Source of the DNA: a virus
Length of the DNA: 64,000 nt
IMG/VR virus record: IMGVR_UViG_3300035190_000444
Location: 1-64,000 of that record
Strand: one strand, 5' to 3'
Numbering within the stretch: position 1 is the first letter of the stretch; every line of letters begins with the position of its first letter. Under the pieces are notes generated by a model that ran no database searches, was not told the DNA's origin, and saw nothing but the letters and a program-made list of their open reading frames with translations. Of this stretch, positions 1 through 7,547 are shown piece after piece. The translations under genes were made by a program, and so were the position numbers.

Positions 1-464
1 TGATTTCCGTCTGTAGCAATATTACCAGGTACTGTTAGTATACCATCGTTTCCAAAAGTCCAAGCATGCAACGCAGGATTGTATGTGTTTATAACAACTG
101 CATCATTACTTGATATTGCTACTACACTAGCAAGACCAAATAGTTCACTGCCTTCAATAGACAATTGTGTATCATTAACTTCGGGAAATGTCACAACGCC
201 TGATGAATTTAAAGATACGGTATGTAATCCGTTTACTAACTCATTAGTAGCACCAGCCGGTCCAACATCACCTTGTGGTCCAACATCACCTTGTGGTCCA
301 ATATCCCCAACAAAGAATGATAATGCAGACCAAGTTGATGTGCCGTTGCCAATTTTAATTTTGTCTAATGTAGTATCTAAGCCAAGTTCGCCTTCGCTTA
401 GAATAGGATTTACTGCCGTCCAGTTTGTAGTAGTATCCCTTCTTATTTGTATTTTATTTGCCAT
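1..464 (-). CDS. Tail-fibre/adhesin, N-terminal part (runs off left edge)
   Basis: The frame is open from ATG at 464 to the window edge, so the C-terminus is missing. Residues 1-50 follow the pattern of the phage Mtd-like N-terminal domain (K-I-Q-I-R-R ... NPILSEGELG ... KIGNG ... W), which attaches many fibres to the virion. Residues 54-72 are collagen-like G-x-x triplets (GPQGDVGPQG). The later part resembles the fibre gene at 20773-22146 (WTFGNDG versus WTFNSDG). Its start overlaps the stop of the next upstream gene by one base. Function as a receptor-binding or linker fibre is inferred. Confidence 0.75.
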   Translation of the reverse strand, partial: MANKIQIRRDTTTNWTAVNPILSEGELGLDTTLDKIKIGNGTSTWSALSFFVGDIGPQGDVGPQGDVGPAGATNELVNGLHTVSLNSSGVVTFPEVNDTQLSIEGSELFGLASVVAISSNDAVVINTYNPALHAWTFGNDGILTVPGNIATDGN

Positions 465-823
465 TATGCGGCTCCTCCGTTGATTAGCATATCTGTAAAT
501 GATGATGTAGCAGAATTGCCACCGTCAAAAATTAGATCCTCAAACACTGTAGATGCATATCCGTTATCTACAGTTGCAGATGTATTATATAAATCAAGTG
601 CATTATTTGGGTCATTATAATTAGCAGCAAGGCCAAACAGAGTACCGTTGGCTATCATTTCTGCTATTGTATCTTGTATAAGTTCTTTGAGATTGGCAGT
701 TGTACCGCCGGTGATAGAATACAATTCCGTAAAGTTAGCATTAACTTTATTAAAAGCAGCGAATAAGCTATCGCCAGTTTTATCGTTTGGAACTGTACCT
801 GTTTTAATTAGATGTTGTGACAT
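464..823 (-). CDS. Small tail-fibre-associated structural protein
   Basis: 119 aa. The first 40 residues (GTVPNDKTGDSLFAAFNKVNANFTELY, split here as GTVPNDKTGDSL and FNKVNANFTEL) match a motif common in structural proteins of marine T4-like phages. The C-terminus is rich in small residues. A good Shine-Dalgarno (GAGGATC) and a late-promoter box lie just upstream. It is translated with the fibre gene to its left (stop/start overlap). Its exact place in the virion is unknown. Confidence 0.6.
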   Translation of the reverse strand: MSQHLIKTGTVPNDKTGDSLFAAFNKVNANFTELYSITGGTTANLKELIQDTIAEMIANGTLFGLAANYNDPNNALDLYNTSATVDNGYASTVFEDLIFDGGNSATSSFTDMLINGGAA

Positions 824-841
824 AATTGATCCTCATTCTAA

Positions 842-849
842 TATTTATC
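842..849 (-). promoter_or_regulatory. T4-type late promoter box GATAAATA
   Basis: Minus-strand GATAAATA lies about 13 nt of leader before the ATG at 823, close to the T4 late consensus TATAAATA. Confidence 0.5.
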
Positions 850-876
850 GTAAAATGAGGATCAATACGAATTGAC

Positions 877-1113
877 TTAGTACAAACGTTTGCGATTTGC
901 AGTTACTGCATTTGCTTCTTTTTGAAGTTTCTTACGGTAACGTGCTTTTGCAGCGCCTGCTTCACGTTTTCTAGCAGTAGTTGGTTTTTCGTAAAACTCT
1001 TTTTTACGTAGTGTTTCTAATTTTCCAGAATCTTCAACCTTGCGCTTAAATCGTCTTAACGATTGTGTAATGTTTTCATTTTCGCGCATTGTTACTTTGA
1101 CTCTATTCTGCAT
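877..1113 (-). CDS. rpsU: Phage-encoded 30S ribosomal protein bS21
   Basis: 78 aa from the ATG at 1113 (start MQNRVKV). The bS21 signature is clear: V-x-x-R-E-N-E-N-I, then LRRFKRKVEDSG, a KKEFYEKPT block and a long basic tail. bS21 sits at the 30S platform near the anti-Shine-Dalgarno and aids initiation. Phage-borne copies are known and are thought to replace host S21 so that ribosomes favour phage messages. An upstream ATG at 1134 is possible, but the homologous part starts at 1113. It overlaps the upstream gene by 11 nt. No key region is missing. Confidence 0.9.
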   Translation of the reverse strand: MQNRVKVTMRENENITQSLRRFKRKVEDSGKLETLRKKEFYEKPTTARKREAGAAKARYRKKLQKEANAVTANRKRLY

Positions 1114-1513
1114 TGTTATCATCATCTTCCTCATTGTTAAGTTGTTCTACAATCCAATCTAAATCAAATATTCTATTTTTAGAGATTAAATTGTAAGGTG
1201 TTAGTTCGTCGTTAGTTATATAGTATGCATTAGGGTGTGTAAGCATAAATGTGACAAATGATTTAGTAATCGGATCACAATTATCAACATCAATAATTAC
1301 TACTGCTACTTGATGTGTAACACTTAGTAACCAATCAATGTCTGCTTCATCGGTATCATAAATGAAGATATTAATATCTTCATCGCTTTCACCAATAATA
1401 GCATGAAACTGTTCTAGTACATGCGTTGATGGTTTTACTAACAAATAACCAACATCTAAATTAAAAAACTTATCCGGAGGTGTAATAACCGTAATTTTTC
1501 CTAATGGATTCAT
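1103..1513 (-). CDS. Conserved hypothetical protein, acidic C-terminus
   Basis: 136 aa, not recognised. It has alternating hydrophobic strands and charged turns (VAVVIIDVDNCDP, INIFIYDTDEADID), compatible with a small alpha/beta fold, and ends in an acidic tail (NNEEDDDNNAE). It lies between rlpA and the S21 gene and overlaps the latter by 11 nt, so the two are probably co-translated. Confidence 0.6.
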   Translation of the reverse strand: MNPLGKITVITPPDKFFNLDVGYLLVKPSTHVLEQFHAIIGESDEDINIFIYDTDEADIDWLLSVTHQVAVVIIDVDNCDPITKSFVTFMLTHPNAYYITNDELTPYNLISKNRIFDLDWIVEQLNNEEDDDNNAE

Positions 1514-1521
1514 GTGACCTT

Positions 1522-2028
1522 CTATGTGGTAATTAGTTTTGCCTTGTATTTATCAGAGAAGGACTTGACCGCTAATGATACTTTCTGTACCCCAGCTATT
1601 CCAATTGCTTTTGCTGCAGCCTTTGATAAGTCAATAACTCTACCTTTAACAAACGGTCCACGATCATTAATAGTAACTAACACTGTTTGGTTATTAGCTA
1701 AATTAGTTACTTCTACAACAGTGCCAAACGGTAAAAACTTATGTGCTGCAGTTAATTGCTTTGGATTAAAATATTCGCCACTTGCAGTTTTAGGTCTGCG
1801 TCGATATCTAGGTCCAGATTCGTAACCATACCAACTAGCTATACCTTGCATTTCGTTAGATGTATGTGCTGATCTAAGTCTATGCTTATAATGCAGGTGT
1901 TTAGTTTTTTTATGTACACTGTGTTGTATTGAATGATTGTCAGTCGAATGTTTAGTAGCTGCATCTACTGGAGCTACGGTGGTAATTATTGAGAGGGCAA
2001 GGAGCCCTGATATTAGTGAATTTTTCAT
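1522..2028 (-). CDS. RlpA-like secreted double-psi beta-barrel protein
   Basis: 168 aa from ATG 2028, which has a strong Shine-Dalgarno (AAAGGAG). Residues 1-24 form a signal peptide (K, hydrophobic [14 protein letters not shown], then A-x-A-A). The C-terminal half is the RlpA barrel: [40 protein letters not shown] and [15 protein letters not shown]. RlpA proteins bind or cleave denuded glycan strands in the periplasm. In a phage this could aid lysis or peptidoglycan passage. The His/Lys-rich linker before the barrel is unusual. It would be transcribed from the leftward promoter near 2350. Confidence 0.85.
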   Translation of the reverse strand: MKNSLISGLLALSIITTVAPVDAATKHSTDNHSIQHSVHKKTKHLHYKHRLRSAHTSNEMQGIASWYGYESGPRYRRRPKTASGEYFNPKQLTAAHKFLPFGTVVEVTNLANNQTVLVTINDRGPFVKGRVIDLSKAAAKAIGIAGVQKVSLAVKSFSDKYKAKLITT

Positions 2029-2084
2029 TTTTTCTCCTTTCACTTGGTGTGCATTAAAACAACTACACATTACATTAAGGGAGT

Positions 2085-2338
2085 AAACTGCACGAGGTTC
2101 TTCGAACCCATTTTGTTCGTGACGTCTTCTCCATCAGCCACAACATTAAACTGCAAATGTTGCACCTTTGGCAAGCCTGGCTTCCCGAATTTCGCGGGTT
2201 TCTACTTTGGCCAAGACTCGCGGGATTGTCAACTGCCCAATCCAACTATCTTAGTTTCTCTCGAAACATATAATATATAGTACAGAAATGCAAAATTCCG
2301 TTTAAAATGTGGATTTTTGCATAGATAAAGTGTACTAT
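2085..2338 (-). ncRNA. Candidate structured RNA / long 5' leader upstream of rlpA
   Basis: This gap has no convincing gene but lies just downstream of a leftward sigma70-type promoter. It contains a series of inverted repeats: an imperfect 12-bp stem (2288-2299 with 2311-2322) inside a 7-bp outer stem (TAGTACA 2278-2284 with TGTACTA 2331-2337); GTTTC/GAAAC with a GAGA loop on the RNA strand (2254-2267); GGATTG/CAATCC (2223-2243); CCCG/CGGG (2184-2198); CAACATT/AATGTTG (2141-2162); and GGTTC/GAACC (2096-2108). Base composition from about 2090 to 2250 is clearly more GC-rich than its surroundings. It could be a free RNA or a regulatory leader. Confidence 0.5.
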
Positions 2339-2344
2339 TAACAC

Positions 2345-2372
2345 ATTATACAGCATTATAGTTAAATGTCAA
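2345..2372 (-). promoter_or_regulatory. Leftward sigma70-type promoter (TTGACA-16-TATAAT)
   Basis: On the minus strand a perfect TTGACA (2372-2367) is followed after 16 nt by TATAAT (2350-2345). It faces the structured leader and rlpA and suggests transcription by unmodified host RNA polymerase. Confidence 0.7.
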
Positions 2373-2417
2373 GCAAAAACTACTAAATACACTATATTAT
2401 TATAAAAAGGATTATCC

Positions 2418-3290
2418 ATGAGAATACAAGAATTAATGGAGGCTAAAGCCGAAGACGTTATTGAACAAATACGTTGGAATGCTGCAGAGCTTGAAAAAAT
2501 ATTTTTGGTAGAATTACCGCATATTTACAACAAATATAAAGAAAAATTAACAGTTAGTGATGATGCTGATGAAGTAGAACGCGGATTGGTAAAAAACTAC
2601 CATGCAGCATTTAGAAGTGAAATTGCTAGACCGCAAAGCATGTGGTTTAAAGACAAATACATGTCAGTATCTGCACGATCTCATTTTGGCCAAGAAGTAG
2701 CAAGAGATGGATTAAAAAATGGGTTATCACAACTAGCAGAAATGGGTGCATTTCGCAATGTGCCATTTTTGAAAGAGCTAGCACACTTGCCAGTACTGAT
2801 GGATCCAAAAACCGGCGGACCAGATACTGCATCATCTAAATTAATGGGCGAAATTGTTTCTAAACTTCCAGAAGTTTTATTTAATATTGGAAGAATAGCA
2901 AATAACAAACGAGTATTTGAATTAGGAAAATCATTAGCTAACAGTATAAAATCATGGGATAAACTATATTCAACTGTACAAGCTGCTCCAACAAGTTCTA
3001 TCAAATTTAAAAAGAAAGGTGATGCTTATATTTCTAATAAGACTAATCCAAATAAAGATGCCTGGAAATCTAATAGTGACATTGTTAAAAGTACTAAGAA
3101 ACCTGTAAAACATGATACACATGCACAAAATATGTCACAAGTGGATGTACTTATCAATCATGCATTATCGCAACTTGATTCAAAAACTGCACATGAAATT
3201 AGAACGGTAATTGCACGAAGTGATAATAAACTAATGGCAATGTCCCAAGAACTTCATAAACGTAATATTCAAATGGAATCAATGTACTAA
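2418..3290 (+). CDS. Putative internal head protein with capsid-targeting-like N-terminus
   Basis: 290 aa, not recognised. The N-terminus MRIQELMEA matches the tag shared by many proteins in this window; L6-M7-E8 followed by A9 would be a T4 gp21-type cleavage site. The body is largely helical and hydrophilic, with a basic Lys/Asn-rich stretch at about residues 190-235. Shine-Dalgarno AAAAGG precedes the ATG, and an intrinsic terminator follows the stop. It is an isolated rightward gene among leftward ones. Packaging into the head is inferred from the tag only. Confidence 0.65.
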   Translation: MRIQELMEAKAEDVIEQIRWNAAELEKIFLVELPHIYNKYKEKLTVSDDADEVERGLVKNYHAAFRSEIARPQSMWFKDKYMSVSARSHFGQEVARDGLKNGLSQLAEMGAFRNVPFLKELAHLPVLMDPKTGGPDTASSKLMGEIVSKLPEVLFNIGRIANNKRVFELGKSLANSIKSWDKLYSTVQAAPTSSIKFKKKGDAYISNKTNPNKDAWKSNSDIVKSTKKPVKHDTHAQNMSQVDVLINHALSQLDSKTAHEIRTVIARSDNKLMAMSQELHKRNIQMESMY

Positions 3291-3304
3291 TAAGTACTCA
3301 TAAG

Positions 3305-3329
3305 AAAAGGGCTAATTAGCCCTTTTTTT
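3305..3329 (+). terminator. Intrinsic terminator after 2418-3290
   Basis: AAAAGGGCTAATTAGCCCTTTTTTT: a GGGCTAATTAGCCC hairpin with an A-tract before and seven T after. Confidence 0.85.
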
Positions 3330-3419
3330 AACGATTGTAAATATACATAGTGACTTCAAAGCCAAAACGTAAATCAACATATGTTGGTGTTTCCCATTTC
3401 ATATCTATTACCTCCTTTT

Positions 3420-3707
3420 TTAACCTGCAAATACGTTACCACTACCAACTGCAACTTTAGATCCACATGCTACTGGATCACCTACTCGTCCGCATTGTTT
3501 ACCATTTATAAACACTTTACTGCTACCTGATGCTAATGTTGAATCATGACATGTTGGTTCTGCATTACAATGGGTAACCCAGTGATCGCCTTCACGGTGT
3601 ACTGCAATGCCGTTTACAAATACATCGCCACTTGCACTATCACTTACCCTTGCAGGCCAACTACCGTGACCTGAACATTTATCACCTAACCTTGTTACTG
3701 CTGGCAT
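3420..3707 (-). CDS. PAAR-domain spike-tip protein
   Basis: 95 aa, the whole of it PAAR-like: MPAVTRLGDKCSGHG at the start, three Gly-rich beta repeats (GDVFVNGIAVHREGD, SSKVFINGKQCGRVGD, GSGNVFAG) and spaced His/Cys residues (H14, H37, H46, C48, C53, H54) that would hold a metal at the cone tip. PAAR proteins cap the central spike (T4 gp5.4 type) and help pierce the outer membrane. The start overlaps the preceding stop by one base (TAATG). Confidence 0.9.
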   Translation of the reverse strand: MPAVTRLGDKCSGHGSWPARVSDSASGDVFVNGIAVHREGDHWVTHCNAEPTCHDSTLASGSSKVFINGKQCGRVGDPVACGSKVAVGSGNVFAG

Positions 3708-4246
3708 TAATATTCACTCCTCGAAACTGCTAATGTAAGTTGGTTAGCAAAATCGTCCCATACATTACTTACTTTTTGTGTTATTGTGTATGAATAATCA
3801 GTCTGAGTAATATGCTCTTGCTGATATGTGTAAGGCACTTGTGTAACTTCACCAGTCTCTGGATCTGTTACACTATTGTAACCAGTTTCGGTAGTATATG
3901 TTTTAATAGTTTCAGTTGTATTAACAATATAAGTAACCAACACAATACTACCAGCTTCTTTCTCCCCTTCAACTACTGTACCAATTTTACTAGGCATAAG
4001 ATCAAAATTAGAGATTGTAACTACATCAACAGAATCAACTGGTATGTATTTCCAAGTTGCTGGACTGTACATATTTTGGTATCTACCGGATATAGTAACT
4101 ACTCTAGTTGAAAATGAAACACTAACTCCGACATGTGGAAATGAAGAAGTTACTGAATTAATAACTTCATGTACGCCGCATGTTGCAGATTTTGAAAATC
4201 TTTCATTTTCGTGTATAATGCCAAAATTAGTAGTTGAAATGCCCAT
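3707..4246 (-). CDS. Putative baseplate/tail structural protein next to PAAR gene
   Basis: 179 aa, not recognised. It is beta-rich, with many Thr/Ser/Val, and has a Tyr/Thr-rich segment around residues 115-155 (TETGYNSVTDPETGEVTQVP). It is coupled to the PAAR gene by a 1-nt overlap, so a baseplate or spike role is likely. A late box CATAAATA lies only 4 nt before the ATG, so the late mRNA would be leaderless or nearly so. Confidence 0.6.
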   Translation of the reverse strand: MGISTTNFGIIHENERFSKSATCGVHEVINSVTSSFPHVGVSVSFSTRVVTISGRYQNMYSPATWKYIPVDSVDVVTISNFDLMPSKIGTVVEGEKEAGSIVLVTYIVNTTETIKTYTTETGYNSVTDPETGEVTQVPYTYQQEHITQTDYSYTITQKVSNVWDDFANQLTLAVSRSEY

Positions 4247-4250
4247 ATCG

Positions 4251-4258
4251 TATTTATG
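4251..4258 (-). promoter_or_regulatory. Late promoter box CATAAATA directly before a start codon
   Basis: Minus-strand CATAAATA ends 4 nt before the ATG at 4246. With the T4 spacing of about 6 nt from box to +1, transcription would begin at the ATG. Confidence 0.45.
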
Positions 4259-4546
4259 CTATAAAATAAGGCTAGTAGTTGCTTCGGTGTATGATTTTGC
4301 TGATTCTCTTTCAGTTGCTTCTAATACTACTACTGTAGCAGCAGCGATTTTAATTGTTTTGTCTTGATCAACAGTAAACAAATAAGGTGCCATTCCAATT
4401 CCACCTTGTGCAGCTGCTAATACACGTGGTTTTGAAACTTTAATGTATTTGTCAGTTTCTTCAACTAATGATGCAATTAGTTCTTCGCCTGAAGTAAGTT
4501 TAATTGTAACTACTTCACCTGGTGATACGCCTTTATCTATAATCAT
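4259..4546 (-). CDS. Small protein, possible Sm-like beta fold
   Basis: 95 aa. It starts KGVSPGEVVTIKLTSGEELIASLVEE, read here as G-E-V-V-T-I-K-L-T-S-G-E-E-L, the kind of strand-turn-strand seen in Sm/LSM-like domains. A hydrophobic middle (GGIGMAPYLFTVD) and a Val-rich strand (AAATVVVLEAT) follow. Similar proteins occur in marine myoviruses without known function. Its start overlaps the end of the glutaredoxin gene by 14 nt. RNA binding is only a fold-based guess. Confidence 0.55.
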   Translation of the reverse strand: MIIDKGVSPGEVVTIKLTSGEELIASLVEETDKYIKVSKPRVLAAAQGGIGMAPYLFTVDQDKTIKIAAATVVVLEATERESAKSYTEATTSLIL

Positions 4547-4775
4547 AATTTGCCTTTAAGTATTGTTGTAATTCTGAAAAACCACCGATGTAATTGTCAT
4601 CAATTTTAATCTGCGGTAATGTTCGTGCTGTTGGTACTTCTTCTAATAGTTGTTCTTTAGTCCATCCACCATTTGAAATGTTTCGTTCTTCAAAGTTGAT
4701 GTTTTTCATTTGCAACAAGCTCTTAGCTTGCACACAGTACGGACATTGGTCTTTTGACCATATAATTGCTGTCAT
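4533..4775 (-). CDS. Glutaredoxin
   Basis: 80 aa from ATG 4775. The dithiol active site C-P-Y-C is at residues 11-14 (WSKDQCPYCVQAK), followed by the family landmarks TLPQIKID and IGGFSEL. It would supply electrons to the phage ribonucleotide reductase encoded just upstream, as T4 NrdC does. The ATG overlaps the TGA of the frameshifted gene (ATGA), supporting that gene's downstream frame. An ATG at 4805 gives ten extra residues without homology. Confidence 0.88.
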   Translation of the reverse strand: MTAIIWSKDQCPYCVQAKSLLQMKNINFEERNISNGGWTKEQLLEEVPTARTLPQIKIDDNYIGGFSELQQYLKANYDYR

Positions 4776-5078
4776 TTTATAAAATCCTTGTACGGTTTTG
4801 ACCAATCTATTTTTGCTATATTGGCCATCATTGCTTTTACTCTCGCTGGTGAATTTAGTGCTATTGCTTGATTTGCATTTCCTGCAGCGCCGTTACCCTT
4901 GCGAGATTTTTTTAAATATCTGTCCGACCGCATTGTTCATAGCCTCTACGTCTGTCTTAGTCCATAATCCATATGATGGTTGTTTTCCTTCTCTAAGCAT
5001 TTCGCATGGACATACAGGATCATCGCCCTGCGGTCCCATGCATGCACAAATGTCGTTACAATGTTGGTAATTCGTCAT
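4772..5078 (-). CDS. Cys-rich small protein, reading frame broken at a 7-A run
   Basis: The first frame (ATG 5078, ending at TAA near 4893) gives 61 aa with eight-Cys-type spacing early (CNDICAC, CPCEML). After the A7 run (T7 on the plus strand, 4907-4913) a second frame continues coherently for about 45 residues (KGNGAAGNANQAIAL, then ANIAKIDWSKPYKDFIK) and stops at TGA 4774-4772, overlapping the glutaredoxin ATG. With six A instead of seven the two halves form one protein of about 101 aa. This may be a sequencing error, a real mutation, or slippage on the homopolymer. Confidence 0.6.
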
Positions 5079-6150
5079 AATCTAATTCGTCACTCATAAC
5101 GCCAATTACATAATTTACACTTTCAGATTCTTGTAAAGCAGTTTGCTTTTTACTTGGATCGGCGTGTTTGTTAAACCATGGAATAGGCGTTGATTTAGGT
5201 GCTTGTTCACGATACTTAATACCTACTTCTTTCAAAGCGTGTACTGCAGTATAGTCAACAAATTCTTTTAAGATGTTAGCATTAAGGCCAATCACTGGAC
5301 CTTTTAAAAATAGGTAATCTGCCCATTCTTTTTCTTCGCGGATCACATCTAAGTACATATTATACACGATTTCGTCACACTCTGCTTTAATTTCGGTAAA
5401 ACGCGGATCATCTTTTATTACTTGATTAATCATATACGCAGTCCACTCTTTGTGTAATAACTCATCTTGTAATATAAGCGCAATGATGTTACCATTACCA
5501 ATAAACAGCCTGTTTTCGACCATTGCTAAACTAGTAGCAAATGATACCATAAAGCGGAATGCTTCTAATGCATAACTTGCGTGTAGTGCAAGCCAAATAG
5601 CTTTAATGTGATCTCTTTCAAGAATTTCAATACCAAGTTCTTTTTGACAGTTAAGTTTATGCAATTTATTGTAGTATTTGCCAACACTGCTTGCCATGTC
5701 AACAATTTCTTTAGTATCATGTATGGTGTTAAATATCTCTTTTGGAATATTATAGATATTACGAATAATATGGCTATAACTACGACTATGAATATTTGAT
5801 TCGTAAAACCCCCAATTAAGCATTAGTAGTTCTGCTTCGGGTACACTTACTACAGGTGTGAACACTTGGGTAGGACCGCGGCCTTGCAAACTATCTAATG
5901 CAGTTTGTCTTAGTAAGTTACTAGTGAATATGTGTTTAACTGCATCACTAGCATCTTTAAAATCGTTAGCATCTTTACTTAATGAAATCTCTTCTGGAGT
6001 CCAAAAGAACCCTCTAGCAGTTGCTTCAAACTTTTGAATACGTGGATAGCGTACTTCTTCAAATCTTTGAATTGTAACTGTTCCGTCTAGAAACAGTTTT
6101 CTAGACAAGTAGTTAGTTTGTTCACCTAAGTTATACTGTTCATCACTCAT
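5056..6150 (-). CDS. nrdB: Ribonucleotide reductase class I, beta subunit
   Basis: 364 aa. The small subunit houses the metal centre and tyrosyl radical that NrdA uses to reduce ribonucleotides to deoxyribonucleotides. Visible motifs are FWTPEEI with following D residues, the IHSRSYSHIIRNIY block carrying the candidate radical Tyr, LEAFRFMVSFA, and LQDELLHKEW with Glu/His ligands. The C-terminus (SDELDYDELPTL) resembles the tail that docks on NrdA. It sits in the cluster nrdA-sod-HNH-nrdB-grx and overlaps the next gene by 23 nt. Confidence 0.95.
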   Translation of the reverse strand: MSDEQYNLGEQTNYLSRKLFLDGTVTIQRFEEVRYPRIQKFEATARGFFWTPEEISLSKDANDFKDASDAVKHIFTSNLLRQTALDSLQGRGPTQVFTPVVSVPEAELLMLNWGFYESNIHSRSYSHIIRNIYNIPKEIFNTIHDTKEIVDMASSVGKYYNKLHKLNCQKELGIEILERDHIKAIWLALHASYALEAFRFMVSFATSLAMVENRLFIGNGNIIALILQDELLHKEWTAYMINQVIKDDPRFTEIKAECDEIVYNMYLDVIREEKEWADYLFLKGPVIGLNANILKEFVDYTAVHALKEVGIKYREQAPKSTPIPWFNKHADPSKKQTALQESESVNYVIGVMSDELDYDELPTL

Positions 6151-6337
6151 CGTCTTTAATCCTTATTGTGCTTTTTTCGTCTAGTGCATACCACGCACTT
6201 TCAAGATATTGTGTTATGTCAGTTAATGTTTCTTCTGGAAGACGCATTACCCATTCGTTAGTGTTAACATCGTGCTTAAGTGGTAATTCAACCTTTAAAT
6301 TATGTCGCATTGATATTACTAATTTTTTATCTTTCAT
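6143..6337 (-). CDS. Hypothetical protein in the nrd cluster
   Basis: 64 aa, not recognised. Charged, with a short motif WVMRLPEETLTDITQYLESAW; probably one beta hairpin plus helices. It overlaps nrdB by 8 nt and the upstream gene by 4 nt, so it is co-translated with them. Confidence 0.55.
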   Translation of the reverse strand: MKDKKLVISMRHNLKVELPLKHDVNTNEWVMRLPEETLTDITQYLESAWYALDEKSTIRIKDDE

Positions 6338-6507
6338 TTTTTAATTATACCTAAATATGCTAAAAACACTAAACAATATATTGTTATTGATAGTTTGATT
6401 TCTTTTACTTTGTTTAATATAGCATTAGTTAAAGAAGTTGCCTTCCACTTATAATATAGAAGGCCTCCGTTGTCTATTGCATGTAACTTTTCTAGTACTT
6501 GTTTCAT
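6334..6507 (-). CDS. Small membrane protein
   Basis: 57 aa from ATG 6507, which overlaps the TGA of the HNH gene. A single C-terminal membrane segment (SITIYCLVFLAYLGII) is followed by KK. An upstream GTG at 6540 would add eleven basic residues and has an AAGG 8 nt before it, so the start is uncertain. No function recognised. Confidence 0.5.
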   Translation of the reverse strand: MKQVLEKLHAIDNGGLLYYKWKATSLTNAILNKVKEIKLSITIYCLVFLAYLGIIKK

Positions 6508-6983
6508 AACTTTTTGTTTACGTGTTCCTTTCTTGGCCACGCACTTGCCTTGCCGTTTTTAATTAATTTTGATATTACGCTATTCAGATGTCTTTGTTTA
6601 TTCTGTTCAGGAGTTAGCGCAAATATGCCTGTTTTGTTTTCCTTAGCAGATTGTCCACCTTTTTTACCGCCAATACTTCCAGCGATAGAAGCGTGTCCTA
6701 GACCAAACCCGCATTTGCCGTCCTTGTTTGCCTTAATAGCAGCAAGAGCACACAATTTACTTCTTTCTTCTTTTGTTAATCCAAGACGTTGTGCTATCCT
6801 ATTTGCAGCGGCAAAATCCCCTTGTGAATAGTGTATATCAAAGTGCTCTTGTAATGATACTGCTTTTAAGTTTGTAGGAGTGTTGTTGCTATGATTACCA
6901 TCAATATGATGGATATCGTATCCTTCCGGAATAGGTCCGTAATTCTTAATAAAAATTTTTCTATGTATTTTAGTTTCAGCCAT
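6504..6983 (-). CDS. HNH endonuclease (probable homing enzyme)
   Basis: 159 aa. The HNH core is plain: YDIHHIDGNHSNNTPTNL followed by HFDIHYSQGD (first His pair, central Asn, last His), preceded by K-N-Y-G-P-I-P-E-G-Y. The C-terminal half has Gly-rich basic repeats (GSIGGKKGGQSAKEN) as in DNA-binding tails of phage homing enzymes. It lies between nrdB and the superoxide dismutase gene; nrd genes are a favoured target of phage homing endonucleases. Confidence 0.85.
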   Translation of the reverse strand: MAETKIHRKIFIKNYGPIPEGYDIHHIDGNHSNNTPTNLKAVSLQEHFDIHYSQGDFAAANRIAQRLGLTKEERSKLCALAAIKANKDGKCGFGLGHASIAGSIGGKKGGQSAKENKTGIFALTPEQNKQRHLNSVISKLIKNGKASAWPRKEHVNKKL

Positions 6984-6995
6984 GCGTGTGCTCCT

Positions 6996-7547
6996 TTACA
7001 TCATAGATTCATTGATATGTTTCCAATTTATAATCTTCCACTGGTTTTCAAGATAACGTTTTTTATCCCATTGATAATCGAGAGAGTAAGAATGTTCCCA
7101 CCAATCAACTAACAATACAATGTCTTTTTTAATAGCATGATTAGTTATTGTTTTGATCTTGCCATCTTTAGCAAGATAAACCCAACCACTGCCTTGTATG
7201 CCCATTGCTACTTTTAAAAACTCTTCTTTAAACTTATCAAAAGTTTTATAATGTGTTTCAATTAAATCTAAAACTTTGCCAACTGGCTTGTTTAAATTGC
7301 CAGTTGACTCTTGATATTGTTGGAATAAGATATTGTGTAAAAATACACCTGCTTCATTAAACACAGGATCACCTTCACCTGCATTATAACGCTTTGCGTA
7401 TGTTTTAGCAAGATGTTCATAATGATAATCTAATGTTGCTTTTGATATAGCAGGGTTTAAATCATCCATTCCGTATGGTAGAGGATCTATTTTTAATGAT
7501 GCAGGTTTACCTTCAGTTATGAATTGCTTAATAAAACTATAGCTCAT
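6996..7547 (-). CDS. Iron/manganese superoxide dismutase with N-terminal extension
   Basis: 183 aa. Family motifs are LPYGMDDLNPAIS, LDYHYEHLAKTY (first ligand His), FLHNILFQQY (second His), GSGWVYLA, and DWWEHSYSLDYQ with the Asp and His ligands. It would convert superoxide to hydrogen peroxide. The normal enzyme starts a few residues before LPY; here about 22 residues precede it, and they read MSYSFIKQFITEGKP. Q-F-I-T-E-G closely resembles E-F-I-A-E-A of the T4 internal-protein targeting tag, with a possible cut after E12. It is flanked by nrdA (4-nt overlap) and the HNH gene. Confidence 0.9.
   Translation of the reverse strand: MSYSFIKQFITEGKPASLKIDPLPYGMDDLNPAISKATLDYHYEHLAKTYAKRYNAGEGDPVFNEAGVFLHNILFQQYQESTGNLNKPVGKVLDLIETHYKTFDKFKEEFLKVAMGIQGSGWVYLAKDGKIKTITNHAIKKDIVLLVDWWEHSYSLDYQWDKKRYLENQWKIINWKHINESMM

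Noticed and set aside
2044-2280. Rightward 78-codon frame in the gap upstream of rlpA
   Set aside because: No Shine-Dalgarno, odd composition, and it overlaps a series of hairpins; a structured RNA on the other strand explains the region better.
2278-2337. Cruciform as phage attachment site or replication origin
   Set aside because: No integrase or recombinase gene nearby and no iteron-like repeats; a hairpin in a transcribed leader is simpler.
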